This document shows positions 1 to 10,953 of a DNA stretch of 64,000 bases, piece by piece (position 1 is the first letter of the stretch; each line of letters begins with the position of its first letter). The stretch covers positions 9,601,303 to 9,665,302 of the forward strand of contig NC_087075.1 of assembly GCF_026151205.1 (NCBI RefSeq), in the 5' to 3' direction. Under the pieces are notes generated by a model, which worked only from the letters and a program-made list of their open reading frames with translations, did not search any database and had not been told where the DNA came from. Origin of the DNA: Bolinopsis microptera (taxonomy: Eukaryota; Ctenophora; Tentaculata; Lobata; Bolinopsidae). Position numbers and translations under genes: made by a program.

Positions 1-515
1 GGGTCGAAAATTTTTGCGAAACAGGGTGTTTTAGACGACATTTGGCATTAAAGAAATTTGTAGGACAGCAATAAACTGGGATTGAAAAGAATCAAGTACT
101 CACATAAATTTGGTAACTTCACAACAGCAATCTGCATTCTCCAATCAGAATTTACGACTTACTCAGGCCTCATCGTCTTAAGATTTTTACATTTCCTACG
201 GTCTAGGGGACACTATTGACTATTTATAGAAGTCTTCTAGAATGTTTGCTTGGATGTTATGACAGATATTTACTAATCCACAGTTCAAATCTTTGACTGA
301 CTGCAGTCATAAACACAGCCCAGTTACCAGGCGACGATGGGGACTAGGGGGCTTATGATCTTTTTTCTGGGGTTCGATTTTTTCCGGGGGGGCTGCCGCC
401 CCCCTAGCCCCCCCCCCCCCCTGTCTACGTGCCTGGTTTCTAATGTTATTGAGTATTTACTTTTGTAATTGTTTCCGAACGCTTGACGTACGTGTTGCGT
501 AAATGCTTTACAATA
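1..515. other. Intergenic, no gene; possible hAT-like end
   Basis: I see no coding region here. Around 380-436 a G-run is followed by C-runs and then CTGTCTACGTGCCTG, whose reverse complement begins CAGGCACGTAG and then a G-run. That resembles the outer end of hAT-type elements. I could not identify the matching left end or a target duplication, so this is only a possible transposon fragment. Confidence 0.3.
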
Positions 516-1017
516 CAGGGGTGAGCGCCGCCGCCGAACGCCGCCGCCGCCGAGTGTTTAGCCCACGCCGCTGCGCCGAACAATTTATCGGCGGCGCAAA
601 CGGCGTGAACGTGGTATTTTTTAAATTTGAATTTTCAAAAAATTACTCAAAAAAATTAAAAATTCAATGAAAAAATTTGAAAAAATTTGCTGAATATAGT
701 TATAAAATCCCTTTAGCATGTCTGACGTCAAGTAGTTCGATGTAGCATATGCAATGTTTCATGAAATTGTGAATTCATGTCATACGATCAACGATGAATT
801 TAAGTGAAATTTGCAACCTTCTAAACCTTATTAATACTAAGTCAATCCTTTACGGTAAAGGATTGACTTAGTTTACCTAAGCAATGAATTTCCATTTTGT
901 CGAGTCACAACTGAAACTGCCAATTGTCCACAGGCCACGCCGCCGAACGCCGCCGCCGCCGCTAATTTTGGCCACGCCGCCGCCGATTTTGGTTGAACAC
1001 GGCGGCGCACACCACTG
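516..1017. mobile_element. hAT-like MITE rich in GCC triplets
   Basis: The left end reads CAGGGGTGAGCGCCGCCG and the reverse complement of the right end reads CAGTGGTGTGCGCCGCCG, so the ends form imperfect inverted repeats starting CAG, as in hAT elements. Both subterminal regions (521-600 and 935-1010) carry repeated GCCGCCG blocks, and the interior is AT-rich. No open reading frame is evident. The right end abuts the broken reverse transcriptase at 1018. I did not find matching 8-bp target duplications, so the boundaries or the class could be wrong. Confidence 0.5.
836..872. repeat. Perfect 18-bp inverted repeat, 1-nt centre
   Basis: ACTAAGTCAATCCTTTAC at 836-853 is followed by one G and then its exact reverse complement at 855-872. 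It sits inside the GCC-rich element. It could extrude as a cruciform or be the scar of a small foldback insertion. No function is assigned. Confidence 0.9.
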
Positions 1018-2469
1018 CCTTGAAGAGGTTCCCAGAAGAGAAGTTGATGACTCAGAAGTTCTTCATGTCTGGCTAAATGACCTGCTAGTCTCATCCTCCG
1101 TGCAGCTATCTTATCAGATGCTCTGATGAGGTGTCCATACACCTTAGCGTTAGTCTGCCGCTCTTTCCAGTCAATGTTAAGTGCCATCCTCAGCATTCTC
1201 GTATAACATCCATCAATACGTTTTGCGAGGGTCTGGCTGACAGTCCATGTTTCAGAGCCATATAGAAGGATGGACTCGACTGTAGCCAGGAACAGTCGTA
1301 TCTTGAGATCTCTACGCATATCCGACTTCCATACAAGCTTCATCTGGTGACACGCTCCCCATGCCTTAGCTTTCCTCACTTCGAAGTCCTTCTCCGAACT
1401 CTTCATTCTACTACCCAAATATACAAAGTCATCGACTTTCTCAATGTTCTTCCCACTCCCAGCAACCAGAGTCGGGTTATCATCATCTCTTATGTTGATT
1501 CCCATGTACTTAGTTTTCCCCTCGTTGAGGTGGATTCCAACTGAGTTGGCCGCCAGTTCCAGACTCCTGAGAAAATCTTGTGCCTCCGCAACACTATTTG
1601 TTATAAGAGCAAGGTCGTCAGCAAAGTCCGCATCAGTGACCTTGACAGCCGGATAGCGTCGGCTTCTTCTAGGGTGTAGAGTAAACCCAAAGTCCCTACC
1701 TTCTAGGGACACCCTCATAATGTAGTCAATTACGATTATGAATAGGTAGGGCGCCAAAGTGTCTCCCTGCATCACTCCTGCTAGAATGAAGAATGCTTCA
1801 CTCAGACCATCCTCGGTAATCACACGAGCAAATGTATTTGCATACATTCTTTGTATCAAGCTTACAATCTCCTTGGGAATTCCATATGCCAGGAGGATCT
1901 TCATGAGGAGTCCACGGTGCACGCTGTCGAATGCGTTCTTGAAATCAATGAAGAGCATTACCGCGGTCATATCTTTATCCCGGGCTCCCTCGAATACCCT
2001 TCTTAGGCCAAGAATATGACTAGTTGTTGACAGTTGACCTACTTTCTCTGAATCCGTTCTGATTGATCCTTAAGATGTCTTCCATGGCAGGTTTGATCCT
2101 GTTCAGTATCATCTTATTGAGAGTCTTACTCACTATAGATGTCAGTGCAATACCTCTACAGTTATCTACTTTGGTCAAATTCCCTTTCTTTGGAACAGGC
2201 ACGATGTTTAGGTGCTTCCATTGGTCAGGAACATCGCCATCAACTAGTGCTTTATTGCCGAAGTCAAGGATCAAATCATCAACATCTACCCTCTTCAGTA
2301 CTTCAGGGGCAACTCCATCCTCTCCAAATGCCTTACCTTCTTTAATCGATTTCGTAGCCTCCTCCAGTTTGGTCTTGGTGAACTTATCCACACTGATGTT
2401 TTGTGGTGGATGTATGACTGGTATGTCCACTTCTTCGTTTGGAACTACTGGAGGTTGTCCATTGTCCAA
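1018..2469 (-). pseudogene. Non-LTR retrotransposon reverse transcriptase, frameshifted and truncated
   Basis: Two minus-strand frames (2469-2020 and 1970 to about 1018) together cover most of a LINE reverse transcriptase. The first carries the early RT blocks (GKAFGEDGVAPEVLK, then PVPKKG and CRGIALTS, ending NGFRESRST). The second carries DFKNAFDS, GVMQGDTLAPYLF, the catalytic FADD and the YGSETW region typical of animal LINEs. The frames are separated at about 1970-2020, where a small duplication-like insertion after RST causes a shift and stop. The endonuclease half is missing upstream and the 3' end is replaced by the GCC-rich element. It is a dead fragment. The clade (RTE-like or another) is not resolved. 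Confidence 0.88.
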
Positions 2470-2924
2470 GTAGCTTGGTAAAGTGGTATTTCCAGGCTCT
2501 CAATCTACCCTCTCTACTACCTCCTTCTACAAGACCACATGGCTTCTTCTTTCTCCCACTGACCTCATTAACAAGAAACCAGCTCTCTTTTTTCTTGCAT
2601 CTTTCGGCTGCGTTTGTGTATTTATTAATTAAAAATATCTGAAATTCGAAAAATGCCTCCCTCTGGCCTTTTTTATGCCGTTATTTTTCAATTTTACCCC
2701 GTTACATTCCATTATTGTCTATTTTTTCATTATTTTTCATTCACATATTGTAATATTTTTGCAATCACATATGATATATGTATATCCCGAACTATATACA
2801 TATAGGTCGGAAACAATAAAATCATCATTATATATATATATTTTTAGGACGCAATGAAACTACCGGACGCAATGAAACTACCGGACCACGATGTAGCGGG
2901 GCCAGCCTTTCTTCCAGTATAAGC
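2470..2924. repeat. Spacer with an 18-bp tandem duplication
   Basis: I see no gene. At 2847-2882 the unit GGACGCAATGAAACTACC occurs twice in tandem, after a short TA run. The rest is AT-rich spacer just before the MITE at 2925. Confidence 0.7.
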
Positions 2925-3853
2925 TACCTTATCGGACCTTACTTGAATGGACATTAATTGAATTTGAACGCTGGAGGTCCTAGCGTTCATTTTAATGTCC
3001 GTTCAAATAAAGTCCGTCCGTTTTATAAGGTCCGTCCAATTGTTAAAGTCCGTTGGGATTTTTTCCAAAATTATTCCACTGCGAACTCATGTTTAGGATA
3101 TGACAACTTTTTAATTTCAGTCAATTGTAATTTCTATCATCGGATTCGGACTAAACTATATCATTGGATTAATGAAAAACGAGTTATTATACAATTTAAA
3201 TATTCTAAGTAACACATTATGGCATGATCACTTTCTTGATCTTCGGCTTCCTCGTTCACTTCTTCGGAGTTATTATTTACCTCCACATCTTGTAAAAGTT
3301 TACACTGAAATGCAGGACCGAGGTGGTCGAATAAAAAATAGTTTTCAAAAAGCAGGTATTACTGATACGATGCTTTAAGCATAGAATATTTAATGCACGA
3401 TAACCCATTTGAGGAAGATGACCTGTGATATGATCATCAAATCTGGTCATATTTCGTATGCGTGTTATTTGTATTCAATTCAGAGGAGATTAGCCAATTT
3501 CAATCTAAACTCATAATGATAGACCCTCTGACAAGGGCAAAGCGTCATATATACGCTACAAACTCAATATTTCGTATCTGTTGTTTTTACACAACTTTCA
3601 TGATCACAGACACTGATATGATTATGATCTACAGATATATTTTGACATTTTTTACTGCTTAACGACCGCCTTTCTTGCTCATTGTATGCAAAATTAATTT
3701 ACAAATTATCTGCTAAAACTTAAAAAACGCCAAAAAAATATGAAAAAATCTGTATTTTTGATGGTTTTGAATGCCTTCGAGTGTTCATTTTAATGTCCGT
3801 TCATAATTATGTCCGTTCATTAAATGTCCGGTCAAATAAGGTCCGATAAGGTA
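2925..3853. mobile_element. MITE family A, copy 1 (TACCTTATCGGACC termini)
   Basis: The left end begins TACCTTATCGGACCTTA and the right end is its inverted copy, TAAGGTCCGATAAGGTA. Both subterminal zones contain many copies of the GTCCG/CGGAC pentamer, mostly in phrases like AATGTCCGTTCA. The interior has no credible protein. A second full copy lies at 18762-19465 with similar ends and a diverged centre, and fragments lie at 62820 and near 60345. Repeated occurrence with the same ends supports a mobile, non-autonomous family. Confidence 0.85.
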
Positions 3854-4201
3854 TTCTGCTATTGTTCTCTGAAATACTACAAATACAGAGCATCTAATGT
3901 CATACCACTATAATAAGCTATTGTTCCACGTCATATCACAGTCTTAAACTGTTAGATATAATAAGAAATGCTCATATAAAGATGTGATCTTGCAAAATTT
4001 ACTTTTTTGTTGATCTGAACATAAAATCTCGGAAGGTTTGGACATCCTTTGGACACCCTTCATCTGTTTATTAAATAAATGAATATTGAGTGTCACACCC
4101 TACTAAACATTCATCTACTTAAGACATTTTCGTTGCTGATCAGTATTATATGTATAAATTGTATAACATCTAGATTTATGATAGATCTGACAGTATAGGA
4201 A

Positions 4202-5689
4202 ATGGAGGTAACAACAGACTCTACAACAGACTACACAACATATTACGTCACAATATCTAAACCCCTTACTGACCCCTCACGCGGAGCCGCACAACTTGGT
4301 ATCTACCAGCTGGTATTGCTGGCAGGTTATGAGGTCCTCTGTACACTTTTGACTGTTGTACTTAACTGCTACCTTATTTTTCTCATTACATGCAAAGTAA
4401 GTCGGTTGCTTTCGACGCATTTGAATGTCACAATCGCTACCAGATATTGATTATTGATAGGATATCTTTTAGTTTGAGTATGGATAACCTGCTGAGACCC
4501 GACCAGACTCAATGTTTAAACTGACATTTCAGGTAAAGTTTGACAGACACCCACCCTCTATCCCAATATTAACTGCAGCCATTTTTGGTCTCTTCCACGG
4601 ATTTGGGTGTAATCTGGTGATGACAATATCTCTGATAAACGGAGACTGGGTCGGTTCTATGGATTGGTGTGGCGCTGCAGCCAACATCCACAAGTATATC
4701 GTATACACTATGATATACTGTCAAGTTCTTGTCACCATCGAGGTTTAACAGATCTTTATCAAATATTATCATTGCTCTTATACGTTAATTATTGAAACAA
4801 ATTTTTCATATTAATCAATTAATTTGCATCACATTTTTTGATATATGTAACTGAATTATAGTCTTAAATATTCGTGACGGTTAAGCTCGAAATTATCTTA
4901 ACTTACCATTAACTTCTGCAGGCTTCCTACCTATTGAGTCACCCAATCGGCTACTTGCGGGACAGCAGTTCTGCTACTTTGTGGATTATTGTAGGGACAT
5001 TCCTGGCCATTTTTGTAACTCTACCTATAACAATAGTTCAGTTCTTCTTCATATTGCCGAGCAACATCGTTAAAATATATGATATATTTTCAATTGATCT
5101 GACGAAATACCATTTTTACGATCTGACGAAATTCTATTTTTACGACGAAATAATCAAAATCTGTTACCGGAAATTTTTCCCAGGAACCATCGATTACAAG
5201 GTGATCGTTTACTTTATCCACACTATAAACTTTGTTGCAGTGTTACTCATCGTGACATCGTTCATAGTTATTGCCAAAGTTGTGATGAAGAGCCGCAGAT
5301 TCAAGCTACACAGTGCTGGAGCTGCCTCTACAAGTGAGCGGGAGCAGAGAACACGACACCGCAGACAAAACTTCAAAATAGCCCGGATGTCAGTAATCTC
5401 CACTTCATGTGTCCTGTTACCATGGTTACCCAGTCTGGTTATGAGTGTGTTGTTCGAGCTTGTAGACGTGCAGACTATTTATGAGAAACTTGGAGAGGAC
5501 TGGACTGTTTTCCTCCTCAGGTTGAACCAATACTTGTACTATCTGGTTACTTGGTCCTTTCCTTTGATGGCTATTTTAACGAACCCTTCTGTTTCACGAA
5601 CTAATAGAGCTTTGGTATCCAACGTGTTCAATCAGAACACAACATCTATTTACATAAATAATTCAGCTAATCCAAGACCGGGGATATAA
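4202..5689 (+). CDS. Class A (rhodopsin-like) G protein-coupled receptor, 3 exons
   Basis: Exons 4202-4396, 4533-4742 and 4922-5689 join in phase 0 with GT-AG introns and give about 390 aa. The short N-terminus is Thr/Tyr-rich. Seven hydrophobic segments are visible: TM1 in exon 1, TM2 and most of TM3 in exon 2, and the end of TM3 plus TM4-TM7 in exon 3. A Cys at the top of TM3 (DWCGAAAN) fits the usual extracellular disulfide. The DRY position reads like EAS, followed by YLLSHP. TM6 has VLLPWLP and TM7 ends in TNPSV, an NPxxY-like motif lacking the Tyr. The third loop is basic. It should be a plasma-membrane receptor coupling to G proteins; ligand unknown. A 24-bp in-frame tandem duplication lies in the second extracellular loop. 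Exact family is not recognised. Confidence 0.85.
5096..5143 (+). repeat. 24-bp in-frame tandem duplication in GPCR loop 2
   Basis: Two adjacent 24-nt units, each coding DLTK followed by an aromatic-rich YHFY or FYFY, lie between TM4 and TM5 of the class A GPCR. They differ at very few bases. The reading frame is kept, so the receptor stays intact but its extracellular loop 2 grows by eight residues. Confidence 0.85.
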
Positions 5690-6622
5690 AAGGATGTTTC
5701 TTAAATTGAGACATAAAAAACTTTTTTCTTTCGTATGATCGGACTCTACTTATTATATGTAATATCATTATTCATTTGTTGATTGTTATCAAATTAGATT
5801 GTATTAGTACTGGTCGGACTATCAGGTGACAGGTAAGAGGGGTTAAGTAATGTTGTAGTGTATATCCATAAAGTGCAGAACAATAGCAAGCAAATATATC
5901 TTTATGAGGAAGCCACACCCCAGAAGCTGAGAAGCAGGCAAAGCATTTTCATGCTATCCTCTCGTGGGCCCTTTCGTCCAGCTTATCTTTATTCATTTCA
6001 TCGTTAAATCAAATATATAAGATGAGTTCCTTGTGTATATAGCATAAGATTGGTATTGGTAATCCTAACAAGTTTTTCTTATCAGAAATATGCAATCAAA
6101 AAATCGGAACAACTTATTCTTCCCTAAAATTTTCATTTCTTAATATAAACTAACTTTGTTTTACTGTCAGAACCACCAATTTTATCAGTTCAAATTATAA
6201 CAAAAAATAAGATTGTTTCGGGAATGATTTTAATTTTCAAAATGTTTGATTTACTTTTTGTGTTACACCTATAAAGCTATAACTATGAAACAAATCTTTT
6301 TTGATTACCACCATCATTCTGACACTAATCCAAAGTAATGATTATTATATATTACAATTACCTATTAAAATGTACATTCATAACTATGGTCTCTGTTTTG
6401 TCTCCAAAATTATAATAATAGAAACCAGGGAGTTAGTGGGTGATATAACACTTGTACAATATTTGTTTCAAATATTAAATATTTAAGACCGTCGAGGAGT
6501 TCAATTCGGCGCACATTTTGGTAGGTTATAAAACTACAACCAGGGAGCCGACCTCATGACTTTGCGTAAATGTGGCACTGCAGAACTTGCGGCACTAATA
6601 TGCGGCACTATCATATGTAACA
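5690..6622. other. Intergenic, nothing identified
   Basis: This is AT-rich sequence downstream of the GPCR. I see no further exon with convincing splice sites, no RNA gene and no clear transposon end. The longest open frame (6301-6486) is short and of biased composition. Confidence 0.5.
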
Positions 6623-6765
6623 TTTTTTTTTTTTTTTTTTTTGGTCGAGGGCGCTCACTCTACCTCCCCGGATTAGCAAGGAGGCTACGTCCGCCTTGTG
6701 GCTAACGTCTGATGGAGCTCCTTTGGACTGCAGGCTTTGTACCTTTTGCTCTGCTTGGCACTATA
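6623..6765 (-). mobile_element. Possible short retroposon with poly-A tail
   Basis: A run of about 20 T at 6623-6642 is followed by 120 bp of GC-richer sequence. On the minus strand this is a GC-rich body ending in poly-A, the arrangement of a SINE or processed transcript insertion. I do not recognise the body and see no clear Pol III A and B boxes. A processed piece of some other RNA is equally possible. Confidence 0.35.
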
Positions 6766-7014
6766 ATATTATATTTTAAAATTGAAGAAATCTCAACGGC
6801 ATAAAAACACTAAAATCTCGCCAATAATCTGACCCTCCAATTTGACCAATTTAGCTCACAAATGTAGTTAAAAATTTACGATTTTTAGCAAGGCTGCTGA
6901 AACAAAATTTAACTGAACTGCAAATTGATTAAACAACACGTGCACTTGAACGAAAAGCAGACATTTGAACTTTTGTAGTACAAATTGAGTATGCAATGTT
7001 CCTGTAACGTCACT

Positions 7015-7435
7015 GTAGAGTGTGGACCGCTCCTCTATCGTTTTGTTTTGAGTGGCCGATCCAAAACCAAATCCTGTAGTTACACGAGATATGAAAGCTT
7101 GTGAGCGTGTTAAATCATGGTGTTACACGAGACGTGGTAGCTTGTGAACGTGTCAAATCCTGGGGTTACACGAGACGTGGTAGCCTGTGAATGTGTAGAC
7201 CGCTCCTCTATCGTTGTTTTGAGTGTCCGATCCAAAACCAAATATTAGGGTACACGAGACGTGGAAACCTGTGAGCGTGTTAGAATCTGTTAAGTGTTAG
7301 AGTCCTAGGGTGACACGAGACATGGTAGCATGTGAGCGTGTAGACCGCTCCTCTATCTTTGTTTTGAGTGTCCGATACAGAACCAAATCCTGGTGTTAGA
7401 CGAGACGTGGGAGTCTGTGAGCGTGTTAGTTTCCT
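7015..7435. repeat. Two-level minisatellite
   Basis: A short unit of roughly 45 bp built around ACGAGACGTGG and CTGTGAGCGTGT recurs at least six times. A longer phrase containing GACCGCTCCTCTATC, TTTTGAGTGTCCGAT and CCAAAACCAAAT recurs three times, about 150 bp apart, so short units are nested in a longer period. Copies differ at scattered positions. No protein is implied. Confidence 0.8.
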
Positions 7436-7586
7436 GCGGAAGGTGTTATTTGCCTGTGGGAAGAGCGGTTATGCTGCGGTTCTAAGGTTATAAGTAGAGG
7501 CTATTAGAGCCTTTCCTTTGTTGTAGAGATGGCTAGTCCCTTCCTTTGCATAGGTTAAAACACCCATGCACCTCCCGTTGGAGCCA

Positions 7587-7633
7587 CCCGCCCCACACCG
7601 CGTGGAGGTTCAGTGAGGTTTTCGTGGGGCGGG
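7587..7633. repeat. GC-rich 10-bp inverted repeat
   Basis: CCCGCCCCAC at 7587-7596 pairs perfectly with GTGGGGCGGG at 7624-7633 around a 27-nt loop. The region 7440-7640 is GC-richer than its surroundings and borders the minisatellite. It may be a transposon end or a structured RNA, with nothing further to support either. Confidence 0.5.
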
Positions 7634-7830
7634 CTTTCTAGTATAAATCACCATAATATTATGATATAATAACAACATATTTTAGGGCTAAGAGGTAGAA
7701 GAACCATCAAATGATGAATTGAAAGGGTTTTGAGGACACCTCACAGTAGAAAAGATGTGTTGTATTTTGAGTGTGACAAAGTTTATGAAATATTGACTTA
7801 TAACCGCTCGATCCGTGCTCTTTAAAGAAT

Positions 7831-9189
7831 GTAGTACCCATAAGTGACTACCCACACGCAACCTCTTAATAACTCACGTAATTCGTCTCCAAATTGCACC
7901 AAAATTTCAGAGATTATAGATATGGGTCAAACTTAGATTTCCTGAAAGTTTCGTAAGCCACGCCCAATTACAGTGGGCGTGGCGTGACACTCCCTCTTTT
8001 TCACTATTGTCTTCATAAAATGAGAACGCTTTAAGCTAAGAACTTAAAATTTTGTGCACACATTTGGCTTGATAATTGAAAACTTTTCCAAAAGTTTCAA
8101 GTTTATTGGTTAAAATATGGCTGAGTTATGACCATTTTAAGATCCATCGGATATGTGATCCGAGCACTCAGTCAGTGATATTTGCACTCAATTAGTGATC
8201 TCGTCACCCAATCTGGTCAAGAGTAAGGCGTTAGCGTGTATTAATGAGGTTCATTAGGCTTTGATTGGATACCGATGATGACTTTGCTAGAAAGGAAAAC
8301 ACAAATTTTTAGGATAAATCAGTAAATGAAATCAACTAATAAAATCCCCACACAAAAACAATTCAATAATTTCAATTAAGATGTTCAATTTGTCGTCCCC
8401 CAGCTGCAATCAACTTGAGGCACCACTTCTTCACACTCCGACAAGCGTTCGTAGCAAACGCTGGGTCCATATTATGGATGATGTCGATCAGGTGGTGCTT
8501 TAGCTGCGTGATGTTTGCAATAGAATATCTCTTATAGAGTTGGTCCTTTACCCACCCCCACAGGAAGAAGTCACACGGTGCAAGGTCAGGACTTCTAGCC
8601 GGCCAGTGTGTTCCAAGATGTTGTCCGATGGTTCTGTGAGCGAACTTGTTAGCGAGGAAATTCTGAACTGGTCGAACGACGCGATGTGAGGTCGAGCTCC
8701 ATCCTGCATGAACCACCAGTCCGTGGTGAGGTAGGGGTTGTTTAGGTGCTGTCAGCTGTATAGGCCGGCCCATAAGCAGGCTGCAACCAATCAAGCGGTG
8801 CATGTGAGCCAAACAGGCCATTAACCAAGTGAAAAGATCACTGACTGAGTGCTCGGATCACGTATCCGATGAGTTTTGAAATGGTCATAACTTAGCCATA
8901 TTTTAACCAATGAACTTGAAACTTTAGGAAAAGTTTTCAATTATCAAGCCAAATGTGTGCAAAAAAGTTTGAGTTCTTAGCTTAAAGCGTTCTCATTTTA
9001 TGAAGACAATAGTGAAAAAGAGGGAGTGTCACGCCACGCCCACTGTAATTGGGCGTGGCTTACGAAACTTTCAGGAAATCTAAGTTTGACCCATATCTAT
9101 AATCTCTGAAATTTTGGTGCAATTTGGAGACGAATTACGTGAGTTATTAAGAGGTTGCGTGTGGGTAGTCACTTATGGGCCACCCTGTA
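7831..9189. mobile_element. Tc1/mariner (IS630)-like element with 343-bp inverted repeats
   Basis: Arms at 7837-8179 and 8837-9179 are long, nearly identical inverted repeats. They include GTGGGCGTGGC, the phrase around AGTGAAAAAGAGGGAGTGTC and the inner GATCCGAGCACTCAGTCAGT. The right end reads CACTTATGGGCCACCCTGTA, an outer end typical of animal mariner-like elements; the left end has decayed. The interior carries a minus-strand transposase remnant. The very long arms make it a foldback-like variant. It is non-autonomous now. Confidence 0.85.
8372..8821 (-). pseudogene. Mariner-like transposase C-terminal remnant
   Basis: The 149-aa frame contains WPARSPDLAPCDFFLWG followed by VKDQLYKR, the block holding the third catalytic Asp of mariner/IS630-type DDE/DDD transposases. 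Just upstream on the same strand, in a different frame, lies a MQDGARPHIAS block that would hold the second catalytic Asp, so a frameshift separates the two (about 8640-8720). The N-terminal helix-turn-helix and first Asp are absent. It sits inside the long inverted repeats and cannot encode a working enzyme. Confidence 0.85.
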
Positions 9190-10877
9190 TCATAATTGTT
9201 AGATATTTGACCTCATCTACTATATTTGAGACCAATCGGTCTCTTTAAGGAATGTTTATTGGGCAGCTATTATAGATGTCACAAAAATGTGACATTTTAA
9301 CCATCATACTGCCTAACAACAATACATTTTTTTCTGAGCAGTGCATATGGGAGTATCATGGGTCACGGGGCTAATTTTCAGAATTTCTGAACATGCTAGA
9401 TGTTTATTGGGCAGCTAATCAGGGGTTCACCCTGATTTTTTTGTGAAACTTGGTTTCGAGATAGCAGTTGACCAACAAACTATGACCAGTGACCGAACTT
9501 TTGAGGGGGTCCCGGACCCCAACCGCCAAACGGTGCCCGCGGGGCAGCCACGCCCATATTTGGTCCAAATTAGGCCCAATTTAGCCAAATACCCTGAACA
9601 TGCCCAAAATCCAGATTTTAGGTGTTCTACTTGTAGCTAGTGGTCCCCTAAACTCGTATATGAATTTTCATCAAGATTAGACAAAAAATGACTGAGTTAT
9701 GAGCCAAAAACCATATGACCATATTTGGGCATACGCACCAAATTTGATCGATTTTGTCCCATAAATTGGTCAAATATCAATATTTTTGAATGAAACCAAC
9801 TTTATATGGAAGGTAAGCCTATACTACACATTATCTATGATTATCAGCTCAGTATCTACCTAACTGTGGATTCTGTGGTCAAATAATCGCAAAAAATGAA
9901 CAAAATTGCCCATATCTCAGTTCGCGATATTTGCAAAACTGATTTCGCTCAAAACAATAGAACTCGATAGGGTTTCAATATTTTTACATGAAATTTTCAT
10001 AATCAACGTAGAATCGCATTTCAACCTTAAGTTTTGTATTGGAATTTTGAGTTAGGCCTTTTAAAAAATTTGGCGGCCAAATTCTGAATTTTGCATTGCA
10101 AATTTTGGAATTTGCAATGCAAATTAAGCCACTATCGTCGAAAACGCTATTTTTTTGTTTACCGATATCCTCAAAGTCAAACTTCAATGAACGTGTCCAT
10201 AAATGATACGATAGTTTGTAAGTAAGAAATGCTTTCAAAAATGCGTGTTAACTGTCACAGCTATTCAGGAGTTATTCAGCTTTGTGCTCCTGTCTAATTC
10301 CTTCCGGTTTGGTCAACCACCAGCAATCTTGACTAATTTTCTGGAACTTTAGAATCAAAAGAATTGCTACGGTAGTTTTGCATTCTCGATGAGACTAAAT
10401 CACATATTCTGATATTTAATATGTATGAACTCGGATATAATTAGTCGTTCAATAAATGTTTATTTAGTGTTATTATGTCTATTTTTATCTAAAACTTAAC
10501 TCCGTGCCAAACGGGAAGCTCCACGATCTGCAAACGAACTCATGACTCACTATCATTACCTCGTAATATTTATAGCGTTTGCATCATTTAATGTGCATTT
10601 TATAAAAGCACCCTTTTTAATAACCTTAAGTTTTAAGCTCGCTGTTCAGTTGTTCAATTGCCGCTTAATTGTACCAGATCAGTTATGCTTGTCATCAATT
10701 AATTTATGTTACCTAATAATTCACTTTAAACGGTATTACTCAAAGAACCTGGTTTACATTTTCAGCTGTTTCTACACTTGTGAAACACACATTCTCTCCA
10801 CGCGAGTATAGATCTAAATTATACGAGAAATAGGAAGTTCCGTAATAAATTAGTAACCATATACTATAGATAGCCAT
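9190..10877. other. Intergenic repeat-like DNA, no gene
   Basis: The phrase TGTTTATTGGGCAGCTA occurs twice (near 9251 and 9401). The stretch 9430-10250 has the low-complexity, mismatched-copy feel of an old transposon or satellite, but I see no ends. Small open frames are unsupported. 10260-10877 precedes the receptor's first exon; no promoter element could be called with confidence. Confidence 0.4.
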
Positions 10878-10953
10878 ATGGTCGTGCAGCAATTTCTGTT
10901 TAAAGTTCTGCTACTATATTTCATCAGTGGGAACATGGGTGTAGATCCTCAAG
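10878..10953 (+). CDS. Receptor exon 1: signal peptide
   Basis: The ATG at 10878 opens a 25-residue segment with a hydrophobic core (FLFKVLLLYFIS) and polar ending, a typical secretory signal. It stops at a CAAG/GTACGA donor in phase 1. That phase fits the PAN-like exon at 11949, where the split codon becomes Asp. An upstream non-coding exon cannot be excluded. Confidence 0.65.
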
